This document shows, in pieces, positions 30,078 through 40,493 of a stretch of 64,000 nt of DNA. Source of the DNA: an uncultured Lachnospiraceae bacterium (lineage in GTDB: Bacteria > Bacillota > Clostridia > Lachnospirales > Lachnospiraceae); NCBI GenBank assembly GCA_947037115.1, contig CAMQTN010000004.1, forward strand, positions 1 through 64,000, given 5' to 3'. The translations under genes and the position numbers were made by a program. The notes beneath the pieces are model-generated. The model saw only the letters and a list, made by a program, of their open reading frames with translations, was not told the DNA's origin and did no database searches. Numbering within the stretch: position 1 is the stretch's first letter; every line of letters begins with the position of its first letter.

Positions 30078-31073
30078 TCACTTTACCGCATGGATCAATC
30101 CGCACACCGTCTTCTTTCCCTGCATAAATATTTTGTAGCCATATTTTTTCAGAATAGAAATCAATCTTCCGGAATCGCCATGATATTCCATCATAATGAT
30201 ATCGATCTTTTCGAAGCACCCTGCCCTGTCAAGCGCCTCGAAAATCGGAAACTCAGCGCCCTCCGTATCAATTTTCAAAATAATTTTTTCAGTGTGCCTG
30301 TCTATAATATCCCTGACAACTTCTCCTGCATCCCGGCATGTAATTTCAACCTGCCGCTTTTTTTCATCATTAGAAAAAATATTTCTCCATCCCGTCTCTT
30401 CCGCTGATACCGCTACCGTCTTTTTTCCATTCTCATCCGAAAGGGCAAAATTCTCCGCCACAATTTTATTTTGTATTTCAGGCCGATTTAACGCAATATT
30501 AGCAGCCGCCTGCTCATAAGTATCCGGGAACGCCTCAAACCCATATACCTTTTTTACATTGTCCATCCTTGCAAAATATAGAGAAGCGATTGCCACATTC
30601 ATACCGATATCTATGACGACGCAATCCTCGCCTGAAATTTCAAAACCATAGGAATGATTGATAAGCACTTCATTGACAATATCAAAATCCGTCAAATACC
30701 TTTCCCGGACAGTAATGCCCCCTATCGTAGACAGATAGCCCTTCCGATCATCTGTAGCCTTATATTCCCATTCTACAGATGCATCCGTACGATTCAGAAA
30801 AAATATCCGATCTGATCCAATCCCCACAGACAATAACCTTTGAAAAATTCGGTTACCTGCAGCGTACTCCGTGCAAATATAGACCACATCATATTTAACT
30901 GTCTCAAATTCCTCTGGAAGCAGAATCGGAAGTCCGTCAAACAGCTTCCCACTATTAGAGGTAACGTTATTCGGATAACTGTCCGCATAGGCTACTACTT
31001 TCACATCTTTCGGCAGTTTTTCTTTATTCTGCTCATAATATCCCCCTGTTCCATAAACAATTGCCTTTTTCAC
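30078..31073 (-). CDS. Rossmann-module + FkbM-family methyltransferase
   Basis: N-term KKAIVYGTGGYYEQNKEKL; VVIDIGMNVAIASLYFA...ILKIDTEGAEFPIFEAL. Confidence 0.85.
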   Translation of the reverse strand: MKKAIVYGTGGYYEQNKEKLPKDVKVVAYADSYPNNVTSNSGKLFDGLPILLPEEFETVKYDVVYICTEYAAGNRIFQRLLSVGIGSDRIFFLNRTDASVEWEYKATDDRKGYLSTIGGITVRERYLTDFDIVNEVLINHSYGFEISGEDCVVIDIGMNVAIASLYFARMDNVKKVYGFEAFPDTYEQAAANIALNRPEIQNKIVAENFALSDENGKKTVAVSAEETGWRNIFSNDEKKRQVEITCRDAGEVVRDIIDRHTEKIILKIDTEGAEFPIFEALDRAGCFEKIDIIMMEYHGDSGRLISILKKYGYKIFMQGKKTVCGLIHAVK

Positions 31074-32281
31074 TGTTTTTTCCTCCCTTCCACCCGCCTT
31101 CTTACTTCAGGGTCTATGGACAAAAATAAAACATTTTTCCTGTCTCTGACTCTGCCCACGATCTGCATTGCCACTTTACCGGTCATCGCTATCACAAGCG
31201 GCACTTCCTGCCCAATCTGCGATAATCTGTAAATCTGCATTTTTTCGTCCTGTTTTTTCTCATAATATTCATCCGAAACTACATATCCGCCGAATTGATG
31301 CATATATCTTTGAAAACGCGCCATAAATAACATGGACATATACCCGTTTCCGTAAAGATATACTTTTCTATGTTTCCTGCAAAAAGCGATCACTTCCTGC
31401 CTCGATACATAATTTCTTTCAAAAAAATTGACTTCTGTTATGTACTGCTTATGCAAGACATCTGAAAAATCTCTGCGGTAAATTCTCCGTACATTCTCTA
31501 GGATACAGGAAACAGGATAAGTCCCCCATTCCGCAACCATCTGAAGCGCTCTCCTGCAATTATCCTTCATGGCCAGTTCATCCGAAAACGCCCGTCTTTT
31601 CAGCAAGGGAAACCCCAACAGCTCCATTGCATAATCGGGAGCCCCAAAAATATCCAGATCATGATACCCTTTCACATTTGAGGTATAATAATCCGTCCTT
31701 ATACCGCTGGATAAAATCATTTCACTCAATCCGTGCTCATACCCACAGGCCTCTATCGGATTCACAGTACTGCTGTCGACTTCCTTCTCAAAAAACTCCG
31801 AAAGCAGTTGTATCCCCCGTTCTCTAAAAACCATAAAATACGACTGGAAGTGGGGCAGCAATGGATCATCAATATAATTCATGCTCCAAAACTCCGGATC
31901 ACGCTCCCGCATGCTCGTAAAAATATCCTCAAATGGTATAAACGGCCCATAGCAGGTATCGTTACACAGGATCACCTCCTGATATTGCTGTAAGTCGCCC
32001 GGCTTTAAATAATTTTCCAGTACATCCTTATATGCGCCGAAATCAAATCCGGTATTGGGACGACGGTATATTTCATCCGTTATTCTTCTTATTTTGCTTT
32101 CTCCCTCTTCCGCCAAATCCCCATTTACCGCTGCAATGATTCTTCCCGCAACGCCTGTCAGCGCCTTGATATAGAAAATAACCGAATCGTCTATGACGCC
32201 ATCTGAGTCATAGACTGAAATAATGGCAATCGAATTTTGCCGCCCCGCCATGCACTGTTGTCGTTCACCGTATATTCCCAT
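31070..32281 (-). CDS. RgpF-like rhamnan synthesis protein with C-terminal Rossmann-like module
   Basis: NTGFDFGAYKDVLENYL...EVILCNDTCYGPF; C-term KVYLYGNGYMSMLFMARF. Confidence 0.85.
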   Translation of the reverse strand: MGIYGERQQCMAGRQNSIAIISVYDSDGVIDDSVIFYIKALTGVAGRIIAAVNGDLAEEGESKIRRITDEIYRRPNTGFDFGAYKDVLENYLKPGDLQQYQEVILCNDTCYGPFIPFEDIFTSMRERDPEFWSMNYIDDPLLPHFQSYFMVFRERGIQLLSEFFEKEVDSSTVNPIEACGYEHGLSEMILSSGIRTDYYTSNVKGYHDLDIFGAPDYAMELLGFPLLKRRAFSDELAMKDNCRRALQMVAEWGTYPVSCILENVRRIYRRDFSDVLHKQYITEVNFFERNYVSRQEVIAFCRKHRKVYLYGNGYMSMLFMARFQRYMHQFGGYVVSDEYYEKKQDEKMQIYRLSQIGQEVPLVIAMTGKVAMQIVGRVRDRKNVLFLSIDPEVRRRVEGRKKQ

Positions 32282-32286
32282 TTCCC

Positions 32287-33582
32287 TTATCTATCCCAAA
32301 ACCTAATGTAATTTCCGATTCCTCTGCGTTCCAAATGAGACATCATTTCTTCCTGTGCCTCCGGCCGTTCCACCGTTATAATCACCGCAACGTCCTGTAC
32401 TTCCTCCAATTCATCTACTGAAATGACAGGAATGCCACACAGTATAGACCCACGTTCACCCTTACTTACCATAAAGCCGACCGGAGATATGCCCGCCTGC
32501 CTCAATGCGGAAAGGCAAAATCGTCCCATCTGACCGGCTCCATACAAATATAACCGCTTACTTGCCTTTGCGAATTCCATTACTTTTTCCCGGTTTTTTG
32601 TATATCTGTGTAACTTATCTATCTCGGTAATCGGGAAAAAATCATCTTTTGCACGCATAAGTTTATTAATTGCATATTGTAGATAGCTCGTCTGTTTTTC
32701 CGCGTATGACACTGTCATAACAGTTCCTGTCTCATATCCCGCATCCTGCGCTACATATGCAAATATCCGCTCCAATCCATAACTTAAATAATTTGCATCC
32801 TGTAATCTTCCATCTTCAAAATCCGAGTAGCTCCAGTCCATTTTAAACAGTTTTTCTAATGCAGCAGTCCTGAACCATAATACTGTCCCAAATGTAATAG
32901 GCGGCTTATCCGGTCTGATATCGGAATGCAATGCCATTCGTTCCGCAATCTGCTTCGTAATGCCATAAGACTCATGCCATCCATATCCATACCACGTGAT
33001 ACAATGATCTCCAATCGGTTCCGGAGGCGCTAAAATTCCCACTCTTCCTTTCCCCTCAAATATCCTTAGGATTTCATCTATGTAATCCGAACTTCCAATC
33101 TGATTTCCCCATAAGTTTGCGATCCATAAATCTATATCCGCTTTTTCCTGTGGATGGTGTTCCTTCTTATCATGTAAAAAACACACGTATCGATATCTCT
33201 GCACAATATCTCTTCCCGCAATAAGCAGTGCACTTACATCCCGTCCCCGGTTTTCCTTTAATATATAAAACATGTTTTTTCTGTTTATCCTACCGGCATA
33301 AGCCTGTACTTCTGTCAGCACATCCTCCCTGGATGAAATCACATATATAGCAATATCTTCAGATATGTTATCAAAATATCTGTAATAAATCGAAAGCGTG
33401 TCTGTATAATACAGATATATGATAATCGCTGTCTGTAAATAAACTTTGGCCGAAAGCATCTCTGAATCCGCATATGCCTTTTCTGGTAATATATAAGTCA
33501 GATTTTTCTCATACCTGATATCATATACATTTTTCATGCTGTTTTTCTCAAATTTCATACAAGATATCTTCCAGTGAAACAA
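32287..33582 (-). CDS. RgpF-like protein with C-terminal Rossmann-like module
   Basis: NRGRDVSALLIAGRDIVQRYRYVCFLHDKKEHH; C-term RLYLYGAGQMGRFCLSALRQAG. Confidence 0.85.
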   Translation of the reverse strand: MFHWKISCMKFEKNSMKNVYDIRYEKNLTYILPEKAYADSEMLSAKVYLQTAIIIYLYYTDTLSIYYRYFDNISEDIAIYVISSREDVLTEVQAYAGRINRKNMFYILKENRGRDVSALLIAGRDIVQRYRYVCFLHDKKEHHPQEKADIDLWIANLWGNQIGSSDYIDEILRIFEGKGRVGILAPPEPIGDHCITWYGYGWHESYGITKQIAERMALHSDIRPDKPPITFGTVLWFRTAALEKLFKMDWSYSDFEDGRLQDANYLSYGLERIFAYVAQDAGYETGTVMTVSYAEKQTSYLQYAINKLMRAKDDFFPITEIDKLHRYTKNREKVMEFAKASKRLYLYGAGQMGRFCLSALRQAGISPVGFMVSKGERGSILCGIPVISVDELEEVQDVAVIITVERPEAQEEMMSHLERRGIGNYIRFWDR

Positions 33583-34024
33583 TCGGACAATCCATCTTAC
33601 CTGACAGCATCTCTTCTATTTCATCCATAAAGAATATTGGTGTGACAATAACTGCATCTACCGCCTCCAACACATCCTCAGGTGATAAAATTTCTACATC
33701 GGAATAGAGAGACGAGGCATTTTTATCTATGGCGTATTTGATAGCTATACTGCTGCCCTTTAATTCCTCGCAAAGTCGTTCCCCGGCGTAACTCATACCG
33801 TAAATGGCAATCGTTTTAAAATGATTCTTCTCAAAATAGTCAGCCAGGTTCTTTCCCTCCTGCTTTACCTTTACCCATTGATTCATCATGAGAAACAATG
33901 CCAGATGCTTATCCGACATGTTCTGCGCCTTGCGCACTGTCTGCCCAATCGTTCTACCCGCTGCTCCGGCTCCAACAGCCGCTCCCAACACCGTCGAAAT
34001 AATTGATAAAGTTCCCTTTTTCAT
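33548..34024 (-). CDS. Small Rossmann-like domain protein with hydrophobic N-terminus
   Basis: 158 aa; KTIAIYGMSYAGERLCEELKGSSIAIKYAIDKNA. Confidence 0.55.
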   Translation of the reverse strand: MKKGTLSIISTVLGAAVGAGAAGRTIGQTVRKAQNMSDKHLALFLMMNQWVKVKQEGKNLADYFEKNHFKTIAIYGMSYAGERLCEELKGSSIAIKYAIDKNASSLYSDVEILSPEDVLEAVDAVIVTPIFFMDEIEEMLSGKMDCPIVSLEDILYEI

Positions 34025-34047
34025 AAAATTTCCCTCCCTTTAACTAT

Positions 34048-35226
34048 TTATCTTTCTGCATCGGCCTTCTTTTCAATCAGCCATTTATAATATCTCTCCA
34101 ATTTTTTTACTGCCCTGTCAGGCGCATATTTTTTTAGCAATATACTGTTTTTCATAACCATATCCTTCTTTTGTTGTTCCGACATATGCAAAACCTTTTT
34201 AACGGCCTCCAACAAACTGTCTGCATTTCCCGGTTCGGATAAAAAACCGTTTTCACCATCGTCAATCATTTGCTCCAGACTGGTTCCATATGTGCCTATA
34301 ACAATTTTATTTAGCGACAATGCTTCCAGACATGCATTCGGCAAATTATCAACCAGCGATGGGATCAGGACCATCTCGGCATGTCTGACCACGGGATAGA
34401 GCTGCGGTTGGCCCAAAACGCCCAAATAAATCATCCGATCTCGATTTTTTCCCAGTTTCTGCCTCACTTCCTGTACCGCATTTCCATATTTTGTCTTTAC
34501 ATTCCATCCTGCGCACACAAAAAACAACTCCTCATTTTCCTGATACAGTTTGGGCAGCATATCTCCTATCACCTGAAACCCCTTATCCGAAGTGAAGGAA
34601 CCATAAAACAGTATATATTTCCTGTTCTTCAGCAGATTGTCATAAATTGTCTTATCTTCTGTAACCTGTTTATCATAAGGAGTTTCCATAATCGTTACTC
34701 TTTTTTTGACATCTTTCCCAAACTGCTCTCCAATAATTTTACTTGGCGAAATGATACCGTCAGCCCTGTGTCCGGCCAGCCGTTCCCAGAATGAATAAAC
34801 CGCAATAAAATCTTTCATTGTCTCACTCTGCACATACTGTACTCCGGAATATGTGGACAGACGCAGCACTGCCGGACATTTCAGGCTATGCATACATCCG
34901 GTTCCCGACCATCCCGCATACTGCACAAGATCAATTATATTTTTTGCATTAATTTGTCTGATTCTCTTTTGTAAGGCATATTCCCTTTTTATGATTCCCA
35001 TGGATATAGTCAATGGCGCCCCCTTTAAGTCTCCCGCCCACTGCGCGTTATAGACCCTTACGCTACCATATGTCCATATCCTGTCATTCAATGCTCCTGC
35101 CACAATCTCAACATCATGTCCCAGTCCCTGAAGAAAATTTGCAGTCTTATAAACATACCGCAGCATACCTGTCAGCGGTTCGTGCTCTGTATTAATAAAA
35201 AACGGAGTAACCAGGATTATGTGCAT
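34048..35226 (-). CDS. GT4 family glycosyltransferase
   Basis: MHIILVTPFFINTEHEPLTG...ILFYGSFTSDKGFQVIGDML...LIPSLVDNLPNACLEALSLNKIVIGT. Confidence 0.9.
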   Translation of the reverse strand: MHIILVTPFFINTEHEPLTGMLRYVYKTANFLQGLGHDVEIVAGALNDRIWTYGSVRVYNAQWAGDLKGAPLTISMGIIKREYALQKRIRQINAKNIIDLVQYAGWSGTGCMHSLKCPAVLRLSTYSGVQYVQSETMKDFIAVYSFWERLAGHRADGIISPSKIIGEQFGKDVKKRVTIMETPYDKQVTEDKTIYDNLLKNRKYILFYGSFTSDKGFQVIGDMLPKLYQENEELFFVCAGWNVKTKYGNAVQEVRQKLGKNRDRMIYLGVLGQPQLYPVVRHAEMVLIPSLVDNLPNACLEALSLNKIVIGTYGTSLEQMIDDGENGFLSEPGNADSLLEAVKKVLHMSEQQKKDMVMKNSILLKKYAPDRAVKKLERYYKWLIEKKADAER

Positions 35227-35296
35227 ATTTCCCCCTATCCAAAACACATTTCTAACTTTCGCCCCTTTTATGGTTGCCACCATAATTCTGTTTTTC

Positions 35297-36382
35297 TTAT
35301 GGTACGGCATATAGCAAAGTCTCTGTCGCATTATCCCTGTAATGCCTGATATAGTATTGATACTCAGGAAAATTTATCATCAGCCAATATGGTATTTCCC
35401 ACAAATCATCCGGCAAGTGATAAATACATATCGCTAATTTAGGAAAATAATTTTTGATCAACCTTTTACAGCCTTTTAGAGCATCCCTCTCAGCCCCTTC
35501 AATGTCCATTTTAATAAAGGTAGGCGTAACTGGCTCTTTTTCGAAAAATGTGTCCAAATCAATAACCGGAATTTCCAATTCGCCGTTATCACTGATCGAA
35601 GATCCCTGTGTGTGCCTGTTATCAAATTTTAAAACCGTTTTTTCCTGATACAATCCCATTGGACAAAGCGTAATATTCGAATATCCAATATTATTTACAA
35701 CTTCCTTTAGTATGGGAAAGAGCAGATCGTCGGGCTCAAAAGAGTATATATGTTTATATTTCGATGAACAGGCTTTTATAAATTCTTCAATTGTATCTGC
35801 GTCATATCCTCCGCCGTCCACAAACACCTCTTCATCTGAAATGACTATTTCCGGCGGAAAATAACATATATGGTCATGCGAATTGGATTTTTGGGCCCAT
35901 TCCATATCATTTGTTTTGCGAAGATTCAGCATGTTATCAAAAACTTCCCTAGACACATCATCACACAATTTTGATCTGACATAATTGATCTTTTGTATAT
36001 TTTCAGCAATGTCTACAGCCATTTTCGAAGTGTCAAACAAACCCTGTTTATAATTGGGAACCATAGTATATATATGATCCCTAATCCCATGAACCTCCAA
36101 ATTATTGATTATCTCATCAATAAACTTCCTGTTGACCGTCCCAATTACAATTTGACAATGCTTTTCGCGATATCGGTCTGCCACTTCACCCAAAGCCCAT
36201 ATCGGTTTTCCGCAAAATGATTTTATCCCCTCCCTAACATTCGTGGCTGTAAAAGCCGCTACGGGCATGTGATTCTTAATCAATTTTTTATACACTTCTA
36301 TGGCGGCTTTACCGCAGCCGTAAATGATAATTTCTCCCTCATATAACGCTCTGTTAATCTCATCTAATGCTAATACTTTCAC
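35297..36382 (-). CDS. Rossmann-module + FkbM-family methyltransferase
   Basis: EIIIYGCGKAAIEVYKKL...FVDGGGYDADTIEEFI...FIKMDIEGAERDALKGC; GTG start about 36382 assumed. Confidence 0.8.
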   Translation of the reverse strand: MKVLALDEINRALYEGEIIIYGCGKAAIEVYKKLIKNHMPVAAFTATNVREGIKSFCGKPIWALGEVADRYREKHCQIVIGTVNRKFIDEIINNLEVHGIRDHIYTMVPNYKQGLFDTSKMAVDIAENIQKINYVRSKLCDDVSREVFDNMLNLRKTNDMEWAQKSNSHDHICYFPPEIVISDEEVFVDGGGYDADTIEEFIKACSSKYKHIYSFEPDDLLFPILKEVVNNIGYSNITLCPMGLYQEKTVLKFDNRHTQGSSISDNGELEIPVIDLDTFFEKEPVTPTFIKMDIEGAERDALKGCKRLIKNYFPKLAICIYHLPDDLWEIPYWLMINFPEYQYYIRHYRDNATETLLYAVP

Positions 36383-36393
36383 AATTGATTCTC

Positions 36394-37515
36394 CTATTCC
36401 AACGAACTGTATAACCTGCCATACCGCCTGTGCATTCTCTCCAATGTAAAATAGCGGTTCGCGGCATTCCAATTCTCATCCCCCAGTCTGGACAATTCCT
36501 CCGTTTTCATGTTTTTAAACGCATTTAATTTTTCTACCCACATCTCCGTTTTCAGTGGAAGTATGATAATGCCGTCCGTTTTCTTTGCCAACTCCATATG
36601 CGGCTCTATATCCGACAATATCATCGGAAGTCCTGCATGCATTGCCTCCAGCACACTAACCGGCATCCCTTCCACTGTAGAAGGCGATAAATAGCCGTCC
36701 GCATTCACCAGGAGACTATAAACCTTTTCCCTGCTCATTAAGCCGGTTATGGAAATTTTTCTGTCTAAATGTCTCTTCTTAATCTCCCGCTGTATGGCGC
36801 TCCCGTTTTCCTCTCCAACCAGCGTTATATGTATCCCCTCCACATTCTCCATCACATCAAGCAGAAAAATATGATTCTTAACAGGTACTATTCTGGCAGT
36901 ATATATAAACTCAAATATTTGACGTGGTTCTCCTTTTCTTACTTCAAAATCTGTTTTTTGTATTGCAGTCCTGTCAGCGCCATGCTCGATAACAGATATA
37001 TTCTTTCCTTTCATCCATTTAATAACCGCAGGATAATCCGCATAGGATGCATAACTCAAAAACGTAAGGTGTTTTGCCCATAAAGCCGACAGAATGCACT
37101 GCTGCCTGATACATTTATCTGTGTATCCCGAAAAGGTACTTTTCATCGTGTAGACCATGTGCTTTCTTATACCTAATCCGGCCGTTGCCTTGATCACCGT
37201 ATCAATAGCCGAAAACTGTTGAATATGAAAAATAACCGGAATTTCTTTTTTGCGGCATACGGTAAGAATTTCTTTGATCCTTTCACGTATTTTTTTTATC
37301 TCCCCGTTCCCCCAGATTACTTTTACTTCGCAACAGTTATTCTTATTACCTTCCGTCTTTTTTCCACAGACAAATACGATATTCTTTTCATGCTGCATAT
37401 TTTTTTCACGCCATACAGCGAATTCCCGATATCCTCCCGTAGTCTCATTAACCGTTCTCAAAAAATGTAACACCACACGAGAACAGCCCTCGTCTATGCC
37501 GTACTGTTGACTCAA
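36394..37515 (-). CDS. GT4 family glycosyltransferase
   Basis: FIYTARIVPVKNHIFLLDVMENV...LSPSTVEGMPVSVLEAMHAGLPMILSDIEPHMEL. Confidence 0.9.
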   Translation of the reverse strand: MSQQYGIDEGCSRVVLHFLRTVNETTGGYREFAVWREKNMQHEKNIVFVCGKKTEGNKNNCCEVKVIWGNGEIKKIRERIKEILTVCRKKEIPVIFHIQQFSAIDTVIKATAGLGIRKHMVYTMKSTFSGYTDKCIRQQCILSALWAKHLTFLSYASYADYPAVIKWMKGKNISVIEHGADRTAIQKTDFEVRKGEPRQIFEFIYTARIVPVKNHIFLLDVMENVEGIHITLVGEENGSAIQREIKKRHLDRKISITGLMSREKVYSLLVNADGYLSPSTVEGMPVSVLEAMHAGLPMILSDIEPHMELAKKTDGIIILPLKTEMWVEKLNAFKNMKTEELSRLGDENWNAANRYFTLERMHRRYGRLYSSLE

Positions 37516-38297
37516 TTTCTGCCAAACCTCCTTGCGATTCTTCTTTTCTGCATTTTTCTTCGCAGCCGGTTTGCCAGAAGTAATTCTTCCATGCGTTCAC
37601 CAACGCTCTGCAAACCGCTCTCATACCTGAAAAAATCAGAATAGGGAACAATATTTTTTTGATTTTTCCTTAAAAACATCTCGCAGTTCCTCAACATGTT
37701 TCTATCGCAGGTATTTAAATGAAACACTGCCGTCGTTAATTCATACCCTTCTCCCAGACATTCCTCTCCTGACATAATGGGAATGAATTTAATGGGACTA
37801 TCTTTCCTTGTATAAACGTGCTTGCCATATCCGTCTGAAATATATTGAAAACCCTGTTGGGACAATATTCTTATGGTCGTTTTGTCAAACGAATGTCCCG
37901 GCGCCATAAAGACATTGGCGTTTACCCCATATTTATCAAATATCTTTTTTCCTGCTAATATTTTTCTATTTTGTAAAACAGCATTTTCGCCAGCAAATTC
38001 GGAAAAGTGATTGACAGGAAATATTCCGGCTCTTTTCGTTTTATATAGATGCTGATAACCATGCATCGCAATACAGTACCCATTTTCCTGGGATTTTCTG
38101 ATCCAATTCCAAAATTCTTTATTTTCCGTGTCAACTTTCAGATTATCATCCCTGTTATCCGGTACAACGCCTAGCAGCGGCTTAATAGAAAGCTCATCCA
38201 TTACTTTTTGTATTTTATAAAAATTGTTCCAATTCATTGTTGGCGTAATATCGTCAAATCTAATTCCTATTTTTGTCATTATATTTTTATGCGGCAT
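37512..38297 (-). CDS. DUF2334/polysaccharide-deacetylase-fold protein
   Basis: IGIRFDDITPTMNW...IAMHGYQHLYKTKRAGIFP...NVFMAPGHSFD. Confidence 0.75.
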   Translation of the reverse strand: MPHKNIMTKIGIRFDDITPTMNWNNFYKIQKVMDELSIKPLLGVVPDNRDDNLKVDTENKEFWNWIRKSQENGYCIAMHGYQHLYKTKRAGIFPVNHFSEFAGENAVLQNRKILAGKKIFDKYGVNANVFMAPGHSFDKTTIRILSQQGFQYISDGYGKHVYTRKDSPIKFIPIMSGEECLGEGYELTTAVFHLNTCDRNMLRNCEMFLRKNQKNIVPYSDFFRYESGLQSVGERMEELLLANRLRRKMQKRRIARRFGRN

Positions 38298-38306
38298 CGC
38301 ATCCCT

Positions 38307-38993
38307 TCACCTCATACAATAATCAATTATTTTCTCAGCATTATATTCAGCCTTCTCTTTCATATCTATATCAAGGCTGTTCTTTATTGAAATCTTTCTG
38401 ACTTTTTCAAACAGCCTTTTTTGATGGAGCAATGTTTTTTCCAATTCCTTATCGCTTTTAATCTGGTACAAACGTCCACCTGACAGTTTTCTGCTTTTCA
38501 GCCTTTGTTTTGCTATCCCTACATCGACAATGCAGTTAATGCTTAAAACATATTGGAAATCTTCCATGAGTTGTCTTATGTATTTGCAGAACTTCTTTTC
38601 ATCTAAAATCCTGCCTTGATATGCAATGGAAATAAACCCCTGTATGACCCCCTGATCTAAAATGCAAACCCCCGTTTGTCCATTTGACTCCATTTCCAGT
38701 TTTCTTACACCATACCAATATCTGAATGTGGATTCCATAAACCGCCAGCGCTCTTTTGAAAAAGGCCTGATTAACCATAGCATTTTCAAGAATACAAGAT
38801 AAACTTTCCTTATGTCTTTTGATAACAAAATTTCCTTATAACTTACATGCTGCGCTATGACTTTTTGAGGAGGAAATTCTTTGATCCCCCTCTCCCGTAA
38901 TCTCTTTTTCATCTCATATGTTGTGGTAGATTTTCCTGCACCCGGCAACCCGTTAAATTCAATTACAATTGTCTTTCCACAAGTTTTTCCCAT
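38307..38993 (-). CDS. P-loop kinase (thymidylate-kinase-like)
   Basis: IVIEFNGLPGAGKSTTTYEMKKRL Walker A; 31-bp overlap with the upstream kinase ORF. Confidence 0.7.
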   Translation of the reverse strand: MGKTCGKTIVIEFNGLPGAGKSTTTYEMKKRLRERGIKEFPPQKVIAQHVSYKEILLSKDIRKVYLVFLKMLWLIRPFSKERWRFMESTFRYWYGVRKLEMESNGQTGVCILDQGVIQGFISIAYQGRILDEKKFCKYIRQLMEDFQYVLSINCIVDVGIAKQRLKSRKLSGGRLYQIKSDKELEKTLLHQKRLFEKVRKISIKNSLDIDMKEKAEYNAEKIIDYCMR

Positions 38994-40396
38994 ATGATTT
39001 CCTTTATCTGTAGAAGTTCTTTTTCATAAGGCTGTCTCACATCAATCTTATAAACATCGCAATTCGGGAACTGCAATTTCTCCGTTATGTCTGCCTTACG
39101 TTTTACCTCGCCGATATTATGTCCCGGACTTCTCTGTACCGCCAGCTCCGCCGGCAGAATTAATTTAAAAACGCAGTCTGCCTTTTCAGATACTGCTTCC
39201 GCCAGGTTTTTTTCCTCCATTTTTATAAAAAATTTACCTAAAACTGTCTCGTCATATAACCTTAACGCCTGAATTTTGGGCCCGTCATATATCCCTTTAA
39301 ACTGTGTTTGCGGATATCTGTCACAAATCGCAATACCGCCTCTTTTTACATACAATTCAATTAGTCTGCGCATATATTTACAGCGCAGGGATATCCCATA
39401 ATAAAATAGCAGGCTGCAGGTTTTACGCAAAGGCTCCGGAAAAAAATTATTTTGGGACAGTTTATACACGAATGGTTTTTTGTATCTGTCTCCCATACCA
39501 AAATAGAAATTTTGGGAATCCAGTTTCCATCCCAACCAATTACATATTTCCCTAGTCACACTTGATTTTCCACTGCCATCACATCCGATAAAAGCGATGA
39601 CACAGCCCTTCCCATATACCGTTTTTAATGTGGTAAAGGGCACAATCCCCCATTTCTCTTTCAAAAACAGTTTACATGTGATAACCTGCCGGCAGACTGC
39701 CTGTATCTGCAAATTATTCAGTATCCTGCCTCTTCTCACAGAATTGATTTTGTCTCTGGCGAGTTTCTGTAACTTTACAAAATCTTTTTTTACGTTTTTT
39801 TCACGTAATATAATCTGTATAAATTCTTCTTTATCATTTCCCCAAACTTTATCAGCCAATTGGGCAACCCGTTTCGGATCTATCCGCTGTTTAAGCCAGG
39901 AAATTTCTCTCCGATATTCTCTGGATAATTCAAACCTTTCCATTTCTTCAATTTTCCGGGATTGTTTTAACACGATTCGAATATATAAAATAATCAGTTC
40001 CAAATCAGGTTCCATGATATAGACCTTTCCTGTATCGTCCAGAACCTTTGTCTGTAACGCCAGATCATGCCACGGCAGCATATATTCCTTTAAATGTTTT
40101 GTCCCCGTTATGATTCTAAAGTGCACGTGTAGATGAATTAATTTCCCTGTTTCTTTGTCAAATCCTATCCATTCTTCCACTTTCGGATAACGCGATCCGA
40201 GCTGAGGCTTTACCCTGATACACTTACATTCCGTAAGGGTATCCCGGAACTTTTTTGCATGCTTTTCCGACACAAGAATATCCAGATCTGTCTTTCCGTC
40301 CAATCCTTCTTCCAAATGCTCATTACTCTTCCAGTGACAATAATTAACTTCTCTCTTCAATAACTTATCAAATATTTCTCCACATATTGTCAACAT
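38963..40396 (-). CDS. Nucleotidyltransferase-like + thymidylate-kinase-like fusion
   Basis: N-term YCHWKSNEHLEEGLDGKTDLDILV; C-term VIAFIGCDGSGKSSVTREICNWLG. Confidence 0.7.
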   Translation of the reverse strand: MLTICGEIFDKLLKREVNYCHWKSNEHLEEGLDGKTDLDILVSEKHAKKFRDTLTECKCIRVKPQLGSRYPKVEEWIGFDKETGKLIHLHVHFRIITGTKHLKEYMLPWHDLALQTKVLDDTGKVYIMEPDLELIILYIRIVLKQSRKIEEMERFELSREYRREISWLKQRIDPKRVAQLADKVWGNDKEEFIQIILREKNVKKDFVKLQKLARDKINSVRRGRILNNLQIQAVCRQVITCKLFLKEKWGIVPFTTLKTVYGKGCVIAFIGCDGSGKSSVTREICNWLGWKLDSQNFYFGMGDRYKKPFVYKLSQNNFFPEPLRKTCSLLFYYGISLRCKYMRRLIELYVKRGGIAICDRYPQTQFKGIYDGPKIQALRLYDETVLGKFFIKMEEKNLAEAVSEKADCVFKLILPAELAVQRSPGHNIGEVKRKADITEKLQFPNCDVYKIDVRQPYEKELLQIKEIIWEKLVERQL

Positions 40397-40493
40397 AATT
40401 TTCTTCCTTTTTTTGTTGCCTATCAGCGCTTTTTTTCCCGATACTCGATATGTCTCCTTGCTCCCTGCGCCGCGGCAAAACCTTTACTCTTTC

